Notes: generated from the sequence alone by a model not told the origin. Counted from the stretch's first letter, positions 14,330 to 25,950 are shown. The stretch: DNA of 64,000 bases from Saururus chinensis (GCA_035235625.1 CP141140.1:24448685-24512684); one strand, 5' to 3'. Numbers and translations are program-made.

Positions 14330-16993
14330 TCAGTATGGTGCTCTCAGTCTGTACGTGAATTCCGCAGGCATATCTGATGCATATATTTCAACGTTGCGAA
14401 GGTACTCCTCACCCCACGAGCGCTGCTTCATTTGCTTGCAGTTTATAAAATGCATTTCTCGGATGATTGGCATGGTTCCTCGTTCAATCACTATTCCCTG
14501 CAAGTTCTTGAGGTCCCATAGCTGTAGCTTCTTCAGTGCTTGAAATGAACCTTCCCGGAAGACCAAACCAGTCCCCATAAACGCATCCCGCAGTTCAAGC
14601 TCTTCCAGACTAGGTAGATCTTGAAGAGCAGGCAGTGGGTCTTGACTTAATCGAGAAGAGCGCAAGGACAGACGTGTGAGGCTGTCTAGCGAACCGACCC
14701 ACTTAGGCAACTGGCTATTCAATTTCGCCACAAGCACAAGTTTATGAATATCCTTGGGTGGACGGGATATATGCTCCAGTTCAAGAGTCTCCCCCATTTC
14801 TGCCGTGAGAGAGAGATTGTTGAGTTTGTCCATCTTCTCGATTGATGAACACAAGTTTGCAGAATGGACTTCTCTGACACTGCTAATCCCAAATTTTCTC
14901 AATTGGATCAATTTTCCAACATTCGTTGCAATCGATTCATCAGCTTGGATGTATGCTAAGGTTTGTAAATTTGTCAACTCGCAGACTCCTTTTGGGGCTG
15001 GTATTCCGGGATAAACCACGTAGCCTGAAGAAGCCGAAGGGAGATAGAGGTGGCGCAGCTTCTGCAGAGTTGAGATTCTACATGGTAACTTGTTCATTTC
15101 TGTTCCTCGCAGGTCTACAATCTCAAGACTCAAGAGCCTTCCAAAGCCTTTGGGAAGATCAGCGACTCTAGTATTTCTCAAACTCAAGTATCTCAAATTG
15201 AGCAGTTCATCTAATTAGTCTGGAAATTTGTTGATTCGAGCACCCTCAAGGTCTAAAACCCTAAGGAATTTGGTGTGCGACCACATTTTCTTCATCGAAA
15301 AGCTCAGATCTGGGCTGTAATCAAAGCTTAAAATAGAATGGAGGTGAAACTTACCCGTGCAGTCCAATATTTTTGGTTCTTTTGTTTGGATGGATATGCG
15401 ACGAGCATGGCAGCACGGCTTTTCTTCTTGCCCATCATGCACCACCAGAAACTTTTCTTCCTTTGAGATCCACAGAGCTAACTCACGCATAACATCGTGC
15501 ATTCTGTATGACTTGAATCTCGTGGAGGATCTGGTAGAAACCTGAAGCAAGTTCCTGTTGACGAGTTCCTTGAGATATTCCTCGGCTTTGTCTTCCCGTG
15601 ACCACCCACTGCGTTCCTCGACAAAGCCTTCTGCTATCCACAACCGAATCAACTTGTTCTTCTTCATGACATAGTCTTCAGGGAAGATGCTCAAGTATAA
15701 GAAGCAATGCTTAAGATGGTAAGGTAATTCGTTGAAGCTCAACGAGAGAACCGTCTCACAATGGTTGTTAGTCAGATACCAGCCAAGTCTGTGTTGGACA
15801 CGGTTCCACTCCGTCACAGTAATATTGGCCGTCGAAGCCATGAGCCCAGCCATCGCCACAATTGCCAGAGGCAACCCTCCACATCTGCCAACAATCGCCT
15901 TTGCTGATCTCTCTAATTCTGAGGGACAGATTCTACTTACAAAAGCCTCCTCGCAGAAGAGAACCCAAGCATCTTCAGGGCCGAGAGGCTGGAGTGAGAA
16001 TTCGCGACGTGGATTTTCTAGGGAGGAAGCCACCTCTTCATTGCGAGTTGTAACGATTACCCTGCTTCCTCTATGATTTATTGGGAACGCAGATCTCAAA
16101 CCTGGCCAGAGGTCTTTATTCCACACATCGTCTAATACGATCAGATACTTCTTGGCTTCCAAATGGTTGAACAGCTGTTTGATAAGAATCACATCGTCCT
16201 TCATATGATCATCCGCTCGACCCACAAACTGGCGGATCAGCTTCTGCAGCAGCTCAATTATGCTGTAGGACTGCGAGACCGTGATCCAGGCGCAACAATC
16301 GTACTGGGTATTGACCTGACAGTATGCACTGTGCACAAGAGTGGTTTTGCCTAAGCCACCCATTCCTTTCACCGCAATCACCATGCGCAAAGGCTCCTCC
16401 TCTCTCAACCAGCTGACCAGGGTATCTCTTTCCCCAACGAAACCCACAAGAGGGCGATCCTGATTGCCCGGAAAGGAGGTACGTTCTGAGCGAAGATGCC
16501 TGGAGCTTTCATGAGCATGGCTGGTTGAACCATGGAGGCTTGCTTCAATATTTTGGAGGCCATAGCTCTGTGCCAGTTGGGAGATCCCTTTAAACTCAGA
16601 CAGAATATCCTTGGCATGGGTTGCAATGCCGTGATTCTCAGGGAAGGTTATAATGGAGTAAGCGAATTTACGAAAACCAACATAGCGAACAGGTGGAAAG
16701 GTCGCCATGTAGTATGTAAACTCGTCCATGACGTCCTCCGCTTTATAAGCAGTGTCTCGTACTAGTTGTTTCCATTCTTTTAACTTTCTGGCTTTTGTTG
16801 CATCCCAAACTTCTCCTCTTCTGGCATCATCCTCCAGGAAGCCTCTAACGATCCTCAACTCCTTACTCATCATGTCGATTTTTTTGGGCACTTCACTTAA
16901 CAAGCTCACTTCTTGCCTGATCGATTCGATCAAGAAGGCAACAAGGCCGGTCGCCGTACCGCCGGCGAAGGAGGCTAGTGCTTCTTCAGACAT
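14330..16993 (-). pseudogene. RPM1-like CC-NB-LRR (NLR) with one premature stop
   Basis: A single intronless frame of 888 codons runs from ATG (16993-16991) to TGA (14332-14330), close to the usual 900-residue size of RPM1-type immune receptors. One TAA at 15217-15215 interrupts it after residue 592. Before the stop: Rx-type coiled coil (1-150) with EDVMD at 86-90; P-loop GMGGLGKTT (210-218); kinase 2 LIVLDDVW (284-291), whose final Trp marks a CNL; RNBS-B GSRVIVTTR (309-317); CGGLPL (371-376); RNBS-D CFLYLSIFPEDY (430-441); MHD (498-500). After the stop the same frame continues for 294 residues of LRRs, starting LDELLNLRYLSLRNT. Such receptors act in cytosol or at the plasma membrane, sensing pathogen effectors through the LRR. 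As it stands the allele can make only a 592-residue CC-NB protein without LRRs; it is otherwise perfectly preserved, so either the stop is recent, an assembly error, or the short product is used. Confidence 0.95.
15215..16993 (-). CDS. Truncated CC-NB-ARC product (592 aa) of the NLR locus
   Basis: This is the part of the NLR locus that can be translated. It ends ..ARINKFPD just after the first LRR-like strand (FLRVLDLEG), that is, at the ARC2/LRR boundary. All nucleotide-binding motifs listed for the full locus are intact, so the product could still bind ATP/ADP. CC-NB proteins without LRRs exist in plants (TN/CN class) and some act as helpers or autoactive forms; whether this one is made is unknown. 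Transcripts carrying the stop 885 nt before the normal end may be degraded by nonsense-mediated decay. Confidence 0.7.
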   Translation of the reverse strand: MSEEALASFAGGTATGLVAFLIESIRQEVSLLSEVPKKIDMMSKELRIVRGFLEDDARRGEVWDATKARKLKEWKQLVRDTAYKAEDVMDEFTYYMATFPPVRYVGFRKFAYSIITFPENHGIATHAKDILSEFKGISQLAQSYGLQNIEASLHGSTSHAHESSRHLRSERTSFPGNQDRPLVGFVGERDTLVSWLREEEPLRMVIAVKGMGGLGKTTLVHSAYCQVNTQYDCCAWITVSQSYSIIELLQKLIRQFVGRADDHMKDDVILIKQLFNHLEAKKYLIVLDDVWNKDLWPGLRSAFPINHRGSRVIVTTRNEEVASSLENPRREFSLQPLGPEDAWVLFCEEAFVSRICPSELERSAKAIVGRCGGLPLAIVAMAGLMASTANITVTEWNRVQHRLGWYLTNNHCETVLSLSFNELPYHLKHCFLYLSIFPEDYVMKKNKLIRLWIAEGFVEERSGWSREDKAEEYLKELVNRNLLQVSTRSSTRFKSYRMHDVMRELALWISKEEKFLVVHDGQEEKPCCHARRISIQTKEPKILDCTGKFHLHSILSFDYSPDLSFSMKKMWSHTKFLRVLDLEGARINKFPD

Positions 16994-17144
16994 GGTTTCT
17001 TTCCCCTACTCGTGTCAATCGCTTCTTCTCTTCTTAGTTAACACTTAGATGCAATTTGCTCGATGAGATGGTTCCCTTCCAACTTCCAAGTAATTGCGAG
17101 GTTCACGACCAAGTTGACCCGGTGACTGAACGACTTGAAGATTC
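16994..17144 (-). promoter_or_regulatory. Short 5' flank of the NLR
   Basis: Only about 150 bp of apparently unique sequence separate the NLR start codon from repeat R copy 1 and a MITE. No clear TATA box is visible in it. The upstream control region, read on the minus strand, must therefore lie partly within repeats. Confidence 0.4.
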
Positions 17145-17460
17145 GCTTGCGCCATCAATTCAGTGGGATCAAGGGCCGGTGAAACTTGAACATCGGATTT
17201 ATTCAAGCTTAGCTGTTTACCAAGTTGATATTTTCCTTTAATATTCCCTCTGCCTCACATTAATATTTCCATTTTGATTTTTAAATTAAAACAAGTTCTA
17301 TGCATCGCAAAATAGTGCTCAATAATCTTCCACTATACTCTCCCTCCATCTTATATTAATAGCTTCATTTGGTCTTTTTTGAAAAACTAATAGAGCTACT
17401 AATGTGGGACAGAGGGAGTAGAAATATACATCTAAGATATGACCTCTAAGAGCCTCTAAT
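17145..17460 (+). repeat. Repeat R, copy 1 (abuts the NLR 5' flank)
   Basis: Shares with copies at 20025 and 25757 the order AGTGGGATC, GTGAAACTTGAAC, TTATTCAAGC, TTGATATTTTCCTT, AAAATAGTGCT and then a Stowaway-like MITE followed by ATCTAAGAT. The same composite unit is found three times, so the MITE was already in it before duplication. With copy 2 it brackets the Copia relic, so it might be part of that element's LTR; see findings. Confidence 0.8.
17338..17418. mobile_element. Stowaway-like MITE, 81 bp, TA flanks
   Basis: Begins CTCTCCCTCCATCTTATATT and ends GTGGGACAGAGGGAG; the two ends are inverted repeats. It is flanked by TA at 17336-17337 and 17419-17420, as expected for Tc1/mariner-type insertion. 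It lies about 340 bp upstream of the NLR start codon. Confidence 0.85.
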
Positions 17461-17825
17461 GTTGGTCTTCAAAAATAGTTGATGGAGGTATTTAAATGTC
17501 ATCTTTATTTGCATTTGTAGCAAAATAGAGAGTCAGGAACTCAAACCATAGATATCATTTTCAAGCAAGAAAAGTCATAACTTTGAAAAATGGTAATAAA
17601 AATATTAAAAAGTAAGTATTTGAGGTCTCAATATGGAATTTCAAAATTGAAGTCCAAGTGAAGGATTTCCTCATAGGAAATGACGTCTAGGTTAGAGTCT
17701 AGAGGGGCTCTAAATCTGTCCACCATAGAGATGCTTTAATGGAGTCTAAGAAAAAGGTAAATATGAGAAACAAAATAATAAGTATTTTATTTGTAAGAAA
17801 ATAAACTAGGTTGCCGATAATTATT
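17461..17825. other. Spacer between repeat R and Copia relic, no gene
   Basis: AT-rich with no recognisable coding similarity. If the neighbouring Copia relic once had a gag gene, this is where it has been lost. Confidence 0.35.
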
Positions 17826-17829
17826 GTTT

Positions 17830-19980
17830 TAGATGGAAGAGATGCAAGCACCACATTCATGCTCGATCCAAATGATTACAAATTTTAAAATAAAGAACAA
17901 GTATATTTTATCGAAAAAGAAGATAAACAAAATCACATATTCTACTCTTGCAAGAATATATAAGAATAAAGAAATAAAGTTAGATACTTGGATAGTGGTT
18001 GTAATCACCACATGATGGGCAACCGGGAGAGCTTTGTGAAATTTGAACAAAATGTCAACTTTCAAGTAAACTTTTGTGAAGAAAAAATGCATAAAGTTGG
18101 AGGCAAAGGAATTATAGCTTTCTAAACAAAAAGATGTGATTGTAAACTTATTCACAATGTTCTTTATGTTCTCGATTTGACACAATTTTTTTAAAATATT
18201 GGCCAACTTATATAAAAAGGTTTTAAAGTGCATTTTAACAAAGTTGGAGGTATTATAATTGATAAAAGCATGTGGCAAGTAATAGTAAAAGTCAAAATGG
18301 TACCAAATAAGGTATTTCAACTAGTTACATCTACTTGTGCAAACGATAGAATGACGGGTATTTATATAGATGACTCTCTCTTACGACACTTGAGGTTTGG
18401 ACACTTAACTATAAGAATCTTACTTTACTCAACTAAAAAAACATGGTCTTTGGACTTTAAAGAATTAATCAAGAAAAAAAATTGTGAGATGTGCATTTAT
18501 AGAAAACAACATATACTACCATTACGGAGATAATTTTGGAGATAAAAAATACCACTTGAACTTGTTGATGCCGACATATGTGAACTAACAAGTACTATCA
18601 TTCAACAAGAAAAAAATATTTTCTACTCTTTGTATATGATTTTATAAGAATGATATTGGTTTATCTTATAAATGTCTAATCGAATACATTTTTTATAATT
18701 TTGCAATTCAAGACATTTGTGAAAAATTAAAGTGGGAAAAAATTAAAAGCCTTAAGGACTGAACCTTGTGGTGAGTTTATATGAAGAGATTTTTAGAATT
18801 TTTGTAAAGAATATGACATCAAGAGAACCTAACAACTAGCTAACACCTCAATAAAATGATAAAATGGAGAGAAGAAATAGAATAATTGTGGAGATGACAA
18901 GAATCATGCTAAAAGGGAAGAATCTTTTAAACAAATTTTGGGTGGAAGCCATTAATACGGCCACTTGCATATTTAATAGGTCTCCAATAAAGGTGGTTTA
19001 AAGCATGACACCATATGAGGCATGCCATAAGAAAAAATCATAAGTAAGCTACTTTAAAATTTTTGAATGCTTTACTTATGTTTTCTTATACAAAAGAGAA
19101 GCAAGTTTGATAAGAAATAAGAAAAATGTATCTTCATTAGATATAGTGAAGAATCTAAGGTTTATAGACTTTTCAATCACAAAACAAAGGACTTAATTAT
19201 ATCAAGATATGTGGTCTTTGATCAAGAAGGCTCATGGAACTTTGAAAAAAATAATAGTAAAAAAATATATGTTGAAGATGAGAAAGAAAGAGCTTCATCA
19301 AGTCAATAAACATAAAGTTAATTACAACCACAAGAGCATGAGTCTTCTTCTTCTCACCATGACTCAAGATAAAATTCAAGCATATGACAAATTAATTCAA
19401 ATAATGTAGATGATGATTCACCTCTAAAAAAGGCACACTCATTTTAAGAAATTTATAATGAATGTGATGTTATATTATTTTCTTGTGATCTAACAAAATT
19501 TGAAGATGCTTAAAGAGAAGAAGTTTGGATAGAAGCAATTGATAATGAGATAAATATGATTGATAAGAATAAGACATGAGAATTAGTTGATAAACCTCAA
19601 GACAAAGATGTAATTGGATTGAAATTGGTATATAAAGCAAAGTTCATACAAAAGGGTATTCACAACAACTCAATATCGACTTCAATCCAATATATGCTCC
19701 CGTTGCTAGAATGAAAACTATAAGAATTGCTCTTTCACTTGCCCCTCAATTAAAATTATAAGTATATTAATTTGATGTCAAATCGGCCTTTTTGAATGGG
19801 GAACTAGAAGAAGATGTTTATATTAAGCAACCACAGGATATAAAGTCAAAGGTAAGACATGAACAGTATACAAACTCTACAAAGCCTTGTATGGACTCAA
19901 ACAAGCTCTAAGATAGAGCACAACTTGTTCGACACGGTGTATTAGTTTCAAAAGTCTTCATTTGACACAAGAGCAGTAAG
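17830..19980 (+). pseudogene. Decayed Copia polyprotein (protease to reverse transcriptase)
   Basis: The plus strand carries diverged Copia pol segments in order. A protease remnant (TWIVV..., then MGNRESF) lies near 17980-18030. GAG-preintegrase (LLRHLRFGHLTIR) is at 18385-18410, with CEMCIYRKQHILP at 18485-18525. The integrase C-terminal part (RRNRIIVEMTRIMLKGK, FWVEAINTATCIFNRSP) is at 18860-18980, followed by MTPYEACHKKKS near 19010. The RT start (REEVWIEAIDNEINMIDK, then LVDKPQDKDVIGLKLVYKAK) spans 19515-19650, then LDVKSAFLNG-like remnants near 19780 and a LYGLKQA-like remnant near 19890. Stops are frequent and RNase H is absent. This is an older and different lineage from the Copia element at 51958-57428. 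Confidence 0.85.
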
Positions 19981-20024
19981 TATTTTTTTATCATAAAAAA
20001 AAACATTAAGAGAGGCAAAGGTCA

Positions 20025-20254
20025 CTTGTGCCATCAATTGAGTGGGATCTAGGGTGAGTGAAACTTGAACAAGGGATTTGAGTTCCTTTTATTCAAGCTT
20101 AACTCTGTACTAAGTTGATATTTTCCTTGAATATTTATTTTGTCCCACATTAACAGCTTTATTTTATTTTTTAAATAAAACAAACTCTAAACATCGTAAA
20201 ATAGTGCTAAATAATCTTCCTTATTCAAACTATACTCCCTCCATCCTATATTCA
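20025..20254 (+). repeat. Repeat R, copy 2 (left part; split by F1 copy 3)
   Basis: Carries the same ordered words as copy 1 and runs into the left end of a Stowaway-like MITE (CTCCCTCCATCCTATATT) where F1 copy 3 begins. The rest of the copy resumes at 25651. Confidence 0.8.
20238..20254. mobile_element. Left piece of a Stowaway-like MITE split by F1 copy 3
   Basis: The left terminal sequence CTCCCTCCATCCTATATT stops at 20254, and the complementary right portion with ..AACAGCGGGAGTGG lies at 25651-25716. Joined in thought, the two parts match the intact MITE at 17338-17418. Confidence 0.8.
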
Positions 20255-22599
20255 TGTAATGATCCAGATTTTTCCGCAGTTTCTACTTTTGTTTTCAGGA
20301 GAAAATCAACTTGTTTCTTATAATTAGCTTATATTTTGTTCCATATATGTATGTGGTATTCCGTTTGGAGCTTAAAAGTAAATAGAAAGGTTTTACATGT
20401 ATATTAAACCTTTGGCGTGAAGAGAGGGTTTCAACATGCAAAAGGGGGTTTTGCATCTAAAATACGCCTTTGGCATGTAAGTTGAGGCTTTGGTGCGCAA
20501 AATAAAAATCCGATGCGCGAAGGGAGACTTTGGTGTGAAAAAGGCATGCCCAAAGTGTATGTTGGAATTTAGGCACATTAGGGGAGGCTTGGCACGTGTA
20601 CGAGAGAGGCGACGCGTGAAAAAGGAGGCTTGACGTGAAAAGCTCATAAATGAATGGTGGATCATGGCTTTTCAGCCACAACCCTTTTGTTTATTCCAGA
20701 ACCTCGAGAAGCTCCCAACGCACAGGAGGGAACCGAGGGCTTTTCCGGACCCTCCATCGTGTCTCTGATGTCATCGGAATTCGCCACTTCTTGCCGGATC
20801 TAGTTTCACCCAGCTACCACGAGTCCTGTGGTACCGACTATAACTACCACTGCCTTGTCTTTGCTCCTCGCGCTACCGGAATTTGGCTTGTTTTCTACCA
20901 TTTTGGCCATTTGGAGCATCGGAGCACCTTATGGCTACCGTCGTGCACCATTTTCAGCCGGCCACCACCTCTCTACCCCTCCTCCAGTCAGAGGCTTCCT
21001 CCCCATGCCCTCCTCTCTCGTCTCTGGCCATCCTCCATCCGTCGGTTAAAATTTTGCACCCAAAAAACCAATTGACCAGGATAGCAAAACGTGTTGTCTG
21101 GCGGCCGTGTGACCTTGCCGGATGCCGTGGCTGGCCACTGTCGCCTTGTTTCTCCTACTCACCTCTCTACCTTAACCCACGCCCCTCTAGCTCTTATATG
21201 TGGGTTTTAGCCTCCGGAACCATGTTTATCGACCTCTACCGGGGAAGGTTTTAGCTTCTAATGATTCGCCACGACACTCGGTGACCGACAGTGGAGCTAG
21301 ACACCACACCGAATTTGGGTTTGCATATCAGCCCTTTTGGGCATAGTGTCCACCCCGACCACCTCTTGTACGCGTCGACGGGAACCATGGAGATTGACAG
21401 ACATTGAATCAGGACCGGACCATTCATCACATAAACCCTTGGCAAGACTACTACACTTTCTCACCCAAGGGCAACTTGTTTCATAGAAAGCAACGCTTCG
21501 GTTTGCCCAATTTGCCACTAACGCCTCCACAGTTGTGCGCCTTGACATCATTCGTACGCTAGGAAAGCGAGGTAGGGGGCTTTGATCTTGTAATTCCATC
21601 ATAGTGTGCTTGGTATGTTAGAATGCATGCTAGGGCCAATATAATTACATGCTTCATAATGTGTAATGCTATGATATCGTATGCAATGGTATGATATTAG
21701 CTTATGCGAACGCTAATTAAATGACATGTTATCGGCTCGATAAATGATGGATTGTACATGTTTGTAGTGCAATTATTTGCATGCTAGTAAGATAATTTAT
21801 ATGCATGCCTATGTAATAGTTTATACATATGTTGGATGTGCTATAATTGTAAGTAGTGTTTGGTTGGATGTGTGTGGTTTGACATGTAGAATGGTGGATG
21901 TTTATATCGATAGCATTGATGTGTGTACGCTTGATGGGCTAAAGTTAGTTTGGACTGGATCAGGCTTTGATGCAATGAGCGGAAAGCTTCAGGGTTTAGG
22001 GGGCAAACAAACTTAGTTTTGGGCTTACTGGAAGACTGTATAATAGTATGATTTTAGAGGAAAATTATACGAGCATAAAGTAATTAATTCAAATTAGAAT
22101 GTTAAGTAAAACTAAAATATTAACCTTGTGAGTTTGAGACTTTAGAAGTTTGACAGATTAAGTTCCATGGTTGAGCTAGCCGGTGATTAATCGGTTAAGC
22201 ATTTCTCATGTCTAACCATGGTGTGTATCTTGTGGGAGTTTGTCTATATGTTGTATTTTAAGCTGGGGCGTTTGATGCTCTATTGAGAGCACCGTATGAT
22301 TCTACCAAAGAGTGGCACTGTATGAATTCTGCCCAAGAGTGGCAGTGGCATTATAAGTCCCCTAAAGTGTGGGCGATTGTGTGGCCGTAATGTGTGGGCA
22401 TTTATGTTTGCGCGCTCAGATAAGTAGTATTATGGAACTACTCTTACCTATTTGATCATGTGCCCCATGAGCATAAGTATGTCTTGCCTTCGGAAAAGTC
22501 CATGGCATCTAGTACTCCCTAGAGGTTAAGGTGATGCCCTAGTGACATTCATTTCCGTCAACATTGGAGCTTATTAGCTTGATAATGAGCTCTAGTTAT

Positions 22600-22860
22600 C
22601 GATTGTAAGTGTATGTGTTGAGTAAGACTGTAAAATCAAGAGTGCTAGTGTATGTGTTGAGTAAGAGTGTAAGATCAAGACTATAAGTGTATGTGTTGAG
22701 TAAGAGTGTAAGATTAAGACTATAAGTGTATGTGTTGAGTAAGAATGTAAGAGCAGGATTGTAAGCGTAGGAGTTGGGGTAAGACAGTATGAGTAAGATG
22801 GTAAGTGTATGTATATGTGTAAGATTGTGAGGTAAGATTGGACGAACATGAGTTCGTGAT
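22600..22860 (+). repeat. Minisatellite in F1 copy 3
   Basis: Several near-identical units of roughly 58 bp, each containing GTAAGTGTATGTGTTGAGTA followed by a GTAAGA word and a second AAGA(C/T)TATAAG-type word. It is the sharpest version of the array shared by the F1 copies. Confidence 0.8.
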
Positions 22861-23244
22861 ATGTGTGTAGTTATGAGCATCATATTTTGAGAGACTTTGA
22901 TTATTCATGTTTTACTACTTCATGTTATATTTCATGAATGCAGCTACGTTTGGCTTTACAAGTTCATTGTTTAGAACTCCCCTACTGAGTATGAAAATAC
23001 TCATTTTCCCTCTACTGAATTTTAGATACTTCAGTGACTTCTACGGGTCCTAGCACGAAAGCTTTGTAGGCGGTACTTAGTTTTTGGAGGAGAGGTCAGA
23101 CCTTCAAACTTCAGGTCAATTTTTTACTATTCAGTTTATTTTGTTTAGTTATGCCACGATCTGATGTGATTGTTTAGTATACATGTATTAGGCGAGTTGT
23201 GAGCTTATGCATATATTATTTTGGACTTGCATATGGACTGTTTA

Positions 23245-25341
23245 TGTGGCACCCCATGTTCCGATTACAATTAACCTATGAGGGTTAGGGATAATTATGT
23301 AATTTTAATTAAATTTTAACAGGTTTAAGGCATAAAATTTCCGTATCTAGTTAGAGCTCGAAGTAATGAGCATAGCGAATCAAAGAACATGCAAAACGAA
23401 GGTCAAGAACGAAAGTTACGACCTTGGGAAGCTTGCCACATAGGCGGGGCCCATTTTGAAAGTACGAGATAACCTACTCATGTGGGGTCTAGTTTTTAGA
23501 ACCTCCCCTTTCCCGGAGACACTTTACCCTTCCCGCGCCTGTAGGTGGCAGACAGAACCTCCCCTTACCCTGGGCATTTCCCCAATATAGGGTCGCTAAC
23601 TCGAGGAATAAATGCTTTCATTGCATAGAACACCCTCAAATTAGCTAAGAACGCTTTTAAAATGGAAGAAAATAGACTCAAATTGACTTCCGAAACTCCT
23701 TCGGAAGTTTGACGAAAATGAGAATTTATATGAAAATGGCGTGCGGGCGTATGAAGGAAGATGGAATACGCACGCATGTGCTCGCGCCACATGGCGCATT
23801 TCATTGGGCTGCCAAACAGGTGGGGGCAAGTGACGCGCACATCACCGCGTTGCGCGCTTCGCTGCATGTTCAACACGCGACACACGCATCGCGCGATCAA
23901 CTGCGTCCCGCGGACAACTGTGATCGCGCAGTGCATCCGCGGCTCGGCAGCGTGGCGGCTTGGCTCTAGCTCTGGCTCAGCTTGGCTAGTTGACATCAAC
24001 TATTTCGTCTTTTCTTGAATATTTTATTATTATTTTATTTAAATACAATTCAAACTTCAAAACGCAATAACTTCTTATCCCGAAGTTGGAATTGCACGTT
24101 CTTAGTACCGATGGACTTGTATTAACGAACCCCACTGCCTACGGGCTTGGGAAGGGTAAAGTGTCTCTGGGCAAAGGGAGGTTCTGTCCATCGCCTACAG
24201 GGCGGGAAGAGTAAACTGTCTCCGGGCATGGGGAGGTTCTTTCCACCACCTACGAGCGCAGGAAAAAGTATATCCGGGAAAGGGGACGTTCTGTCCGCTG
24301 CCTACGGACGTGTGAAGGGTAAAATATCTCCGGGCAAGGAGAGGTTTTGTCCGCCACCTATGGGCAAGAAAAGTAAGAAGTATCTCTGGGTAAGGAGAGA
24401 TTCTGTCTGTCGCCTACGGGCGTGTTGTGATAAAAGTATCCCGGGTCAAGGGGAGGTTTTGTCCACCATCTCCGGGCCTAAAAGGGAAAACGTTCTGAAG
24501 AATCGAGCAACTCCGAATGTTGCCACTTCTAGAACTGCAGGGGAGTACTCTTTTCTGACCTTCTAATTTAATATGATTTATATGAATGCACATCTTAATT
24601 AGTAATATACTAATTAAGATGTATAATTTGCTATGATTTGATATATTCTAATATGTTCCTATTCGATCTACTTTGATATATTCTGCAATGATCCAAATTA
24701 CACTAAAATGCTCTATTGTAATATGATATACTCCGATCTGATCTGATATGATCAGTATAGTCGGATCAAATCTGCTATTATTTGATAAGATCTAATATGA
24801 TCCAACATGCTTTATTGTGTGTTCTGCTCCGCTCTATGATAGAGTGGGATGTGTGGTTTTTTTACTATTCTGCTTACCAATATGAGATGTGTATTTCGCT
24901 GATTTATTGGCTTCCGTTTGACTCTGATGATTTATAAGATTTCCGTCTGATTCCGAATGATTTATTCAGATATAAACTATACGTATTTTATCGTATGTGA
25001 TTTTCTTATGTCTGATAAATGTATTAACCGTTAGGCAAAACTACGTTTGGATCCGATCGTATTGAAATAATATCGTGGATGTTATCCAATATGTACGCAA
25101 GCAACTAATGGTACATTAACGTTGGCTCGATCCAAATTAGTTATAAAATTAGGTTTGTTCTGATCTACGCACAATGGAACATTAAAACTTTGTAGTGTGT
25201 GGACGAATGTTATGACTCTTGCACGAGTCTGCAGCTCCTAGTCAGTCCGATTTTAATTTTTTCGCTTATTTTAATACACTCTGATTCTGTCTTCCAAACT
25301 AACCCCGGTCTGGGTCAGGTTTTCCGGGTCGGGGCATTACA
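23245..25341 (+). mobile_element. F2a: solo-LTR-like insertion inside F1 copy 3
   Basis: Begins TGTGGCACCCCATGTTCCG and ends GGGTCGGGGCATTACA, with flanks GTTTA (23240-23244) and ATTTA (25342-25346) that differ at one base. The start (AGGGTTAGGGATAATTA.., AGAGCTCGAAG.AA.GAGCATA) and the end (ACTACGTTTGGATCCGATCG.., then GATCCAAATTA) match F2b at 41978-44407. It has no internal coding region, so it is best read as a solo LTR of 2,097 bp. Confidence 0.85.
23495..24480. repeat. GGGGAGGTTCTGTCC minisatellite, both orientations, in F2a
   Basis: At 24150-24480 there are about six tandem units of 52-58 bp built on TCTCCGGGCA..GGGGAGGTTCTGTCC and CGCCTACGGGCG. At 23495-23580 the same unit occurs about twice in inverted orientation (AGAACCTCCCC.. 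CCGGAGACA). The two blocks could fold back on each other across about 600 bp. Confidence 0.85.
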
Positions 25342-25650
25342 ATTTACATTTGAACTGTTATCAGACTTGTACTCGGCTATGCCTAGGAGATGTGTATTTA
25401 AGCCCATGGCCATGACACTCATGATTTTATACGTGTTTGTTTGATCTCACGCCCAAGGTAATTAGCTGATGTGTTTTGATGATTTGAAGGAAAAAATTTA
25501 GGTTGTATAGTTTTAAATTGATTATGTGAGAAAAATAAAATATTTTTATAGGTTTTGATTTTTCTCAATTTTTACAAATTATAGCCCTTATATTGCAAAA
25601 ATATTTCATATAATTTGTGGAAAATAGTTTGAAAAACCCAAGGCATGACA

Positions 25651-25745
25651 ATTAATAGCTATATTTGTTTTTCTTGAAAAAATAAAATGAAACTACTAAT
25701 GTGGAACAGCGGGAGTGGAATTATGCATCTATGAGTGGAATTATC
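25651..25745 (+). repeat. Repeat R, copy 2 (right part) with split MITE remainder
   Basis: Continuation of the copy interrupted at 20254: TTAATAGC.., CTACTAATGTGGAACAGCGG and the MITE end at about 25716, then AATTATGCATCTATGAG. Copy 3 follows directly, so copies 2 and 3 were in tandem before F1 copy 3 inserted. Confidence 0.75.
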
Positions 25746-25950
25746 AAGAAAAAAAAAGAGGCAAAGGTCGCTTGCGTTTAGTGGGATCAAGGGCAGGTGA
25801 AACTTGAACAACAAATTTGGGTTCTTTTTATTCAAGCATAACTATGTAAATTTTTTTAAATATTTCCTTAGCTTTATTTTATTTTTTAAAATGAAATAAG
25901 TTCTAAGCATAACAAAATAGTGCTAAATAATTTTTCTTATTTGAACTATA

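Larger units (their letters stand above)
20255..25650 (+). mobile_element. F1 copy 3: long solo-LTR-like repeat with nested F2a
   Basis: Starts TGTAATGATCCAGATTTTTC and ends AAACCCAAGGCATGACA. It shares the F1 body: GCGAGGTAGGGGGCTTTGA near 21570, the CATGTCTAACCATGGTG region near 22200, AAGAGTGGCACTG near 22310, and the GTAAG minisatellite at 22600-22860. Flanking pentamers ATTCA (20250-20254) and ATTAA (25651-25655) differ at one base and are the likely target duplication. It interrupts a MITE and is itself interrupted at 23245-25341. No protein is encoded. Confidence 0.82.

Noticed and set aside
16163..16765. Plus-strand frames across the NLR
   Set aside because: Antisense shadows of the NB-ARC coding sequence.
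22592..22908. Repetitive Ser/Thr/Leu-rich frames on the minus strand
   Set aside because: Translation of the F1 copy 3 minisatellite.
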